A stretch of DNA of 7,606 nucleotides, from assembly GCA_965656525.1 (NCBI GenBank), contig CBFHKY010000052.1, forward strand, positions 1 to 7,606, given 5' to 3'. This document shows, in pieces, positions 6,822-7,606 of this stretch. Origin of the DNA: Pseudomaricurvus sp965656525. Lineage in GTDB: Bacteria > Pseudomonadota > Gammaproteobacteria > Pseudomonadales > Cellvibrionaceae. A program made the translations under genes and the position numbers. The notes under the pieces are model-generated. The model saw only the letters and a program-made list of their open reading frames with translations, did not search any database and was not told the DNA's origin. The first letter of the stretch is position 1; each line of letters starts with the position of its first letter.

Positions 6822-7140
6822 ACAATCATTATGCGTTTTTAATGGGCCGGATAATAACAGACTTCATAGGTGGAATGCTTGCCGCACATATCGCAGGTTT
6901 AATGTAAGCCAGTTAAATAATGAACGTTGTTAGTTTTACAGCAGCCTTATAAAAATCTACAGCCTGACGGATGCCTGAGCAAAATTTAATCAATAAGGGC
7001 GATGGTAGGATTATTGAAACGTTAAAAGTCGACACGGAAATAGAGCAAACAGCAGGCATTAAGGTTTTTGTAGGCCCACCATTGCTCGCCATACAAAAGT
7101 GTGAAATATTAAACAGCAATAATGGATTGTCTTACTTTTA

Positions 7141-7201
7141 GCTAAGGAGCAGCAATAACGAGTATTTTTGTACCGTGGCATTAGATGTTCGCTCCTCTAG
7201 C
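7141..7201. repeat. Imperfect inverted repeat with one bulged base
   Basis: GCTAAGGAGC (7141-7150) pairs with GCTCCTCTAGC (7191-7201) over 10 bp, leaving C7197 unpaired. The loop is 40 nt. The 5' arm begins at the last base of the stop codon of the short + strand frame 6971-7141. Function unknown. Confidence 0.5.
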
Positions 7202-7280
7202 CCGCTAACGTTTAAATAATCCTTATAACCCGTTGTAAATGACGCTTTGCTGGCGATAAGCCGTTTATTGAGTTCTATAA

Positions 7281-7340
7281 AAAAGCATGGCGGTGGAAAC
7301 TTTGGATCAGAAGTCATGAAATACGGCGGCGCCATCTTTT
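7281..7340. repeat. Second bulged inverted repeat, A-tract/T-tract ends
   Basis: AAAAGCATGGCG (7281-7292) pairs with CGCCATCTTTT (7330-7340) over 11 bp, leaving C7286 unpaired. The loop is 37 nt. The outer A-run and T-run with a GC-rich inner part resemble a bidirectional terminator, but the loop is far longer than usual for one. Confidence 0.5.
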
Positions 7341-7351
7341 AGTTATTGTGT

Positions 7352-7437
7352 GGGCAACCTATATTTTGTAGCCAAAGCAATTATTTAAAAGATCGCGGAA
7401 CACAAATCATACTTTGGTTGTAATTTTAGTGTTGCCC
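7352..7437. repeat. Nested inverted repeat, 86 bp
   Basis: GGGCAAC (7352-7358) is the reverse complement of GTTGCCC (7431-7437). Inside it, CCAAAG (7372-7377) is the reverse complement of CTTTGG (7412-7417). The intervening internal loops are 13 nt on both sides. No target-site duplication is seen at the ends. Confidence 0.4.
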
Positions 7438-7573
7438 CCGAACGTTTTGGTTTTAAACGCAGTTGGTAGTTAAAACGACGTAATCAATCACGTCCAATAG
7501 TCTATCAGCTTGATATTTAAACAATTATAAAAGCCGCCGTGGGGATATACATCACGCCAACGCTTTTGTATTT

Positions 7574-7588
7574 ACGTCACTGTGACGT
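7574..7588. promoter_or_regulatory. 15-bp perfect palindrome, possible operator
   Basis: ACGTCAC and GTGACGT flank a single central T, giving a perfect dyad with 7-bp arms. This form is typical of a dimeric repressor or activator site, probably for a gene beyond the right end. A looser dyad with related half-sites, GACGT (7477-7481) and ACGTC (7490-7494), lies about 80 bp upstream. The binding protein cannot be named. Confidence 0.4.
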
Positions 7589-7606
7589 TGAATAAGCTGT
7601 TAAGGT

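Larger units (their letters stand above)
6810..7606. other. AT-rich tail without a confident gene
   Basis: These 797 bp contain no gene I can recognise. GC is visibly lower than in the ccm run: I count 18/60 at 6901-6960 and 22/60 at 7381-7440, against 32/60 at 3001-3060. The longest open stretches are a + strand frame of 56 codons (6971-7141) and two - strand frames of 68 and 65 codons (6913-7119 and 7138-7335). None has a good ribosome site or a recognisable motif. Several inverted repeats lie in the second half and are listed separately. The promoter of the glutamate synthase-like gene should lie near 6822-6912, but I see no convincing -35/-10 pair. No tRNA, rRNA or transposase is apparent. 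Confidence 0.6.

Noticed and set aside
6828..6833. CATAAT on the - strand as the -10 of the glutamate synthase-like gene
   Set aside because: No acceptable -35 lies at 16-18 bp, and transcription from it would start almost on the ribosome binding site.
7138..7335. 65-residue - strand open frame
   Set aside because: No ribosome site precedes its ATG, it has no recognisable domain, and its two ends coincide with inverted repeats whose arms supply its start and stop. It stays possible but unsupported.
7141..7437. Integron attC sites
   Set aside because: The bulged stems recall attC folding, but no GTTRRRY box with a matching RYYYAAC partner flanks them and no integrase or cassette gene is visible.

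Overview
The window suggests a gammaproteobacterium of medium GC content, perhaps a marine or environmental one. The Ccm proteins follow the E. coli proteins closely, including exact numbering of the CcmF haem histidines, and the start codons and Shine-Dalgarno sites are proteobacterial. Genus cannot be decided from the sequence.

Layout: positions 2-4848 hold a System I cytochrome c maturation (ccm) run on the + strand: ccmB (5' end outside the window), a 170-bp gap, then ccmC, ccmD, ccmE, ccmF and ccmG/dsbE. Most junctions are overlapped or short. A GTG start overlapping the ccmG stop (GTGA) begins a small cysteine-rich 'CWC' protein of unknown function at 4845-5192. It sits where ccmH normally follows. 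On the - strand, converging on this run, 5229-6809 encodes a membrane-anchored FMN-binding glutamate-synthase-domain protein. The last 797 bp (6810-7606) are AT-rich and hold no convincing gene, but contain several inverted repeats and a 15-bp palindrome.

How the genes work together: CcmB is the membrane part of the CcmAB transporter, which releases holo-CcmE from the CcmC-CcmD complex. CcmC loads haem onto His124 of CcmE, CcmE carries it to CcmF, and CcmG keeps the apocytochrome or CcmH thiols reduced for ligation. CcmH, the usual CcmF partner, is not in the window.

Most notable points: the CWC gene coupled to ccmG in place of ccmH, the roughly 50-residue low-complexity insert in that CWC protein, and the hairpin-rich non-coding tail. 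No clearly new multi-gene system is visible.
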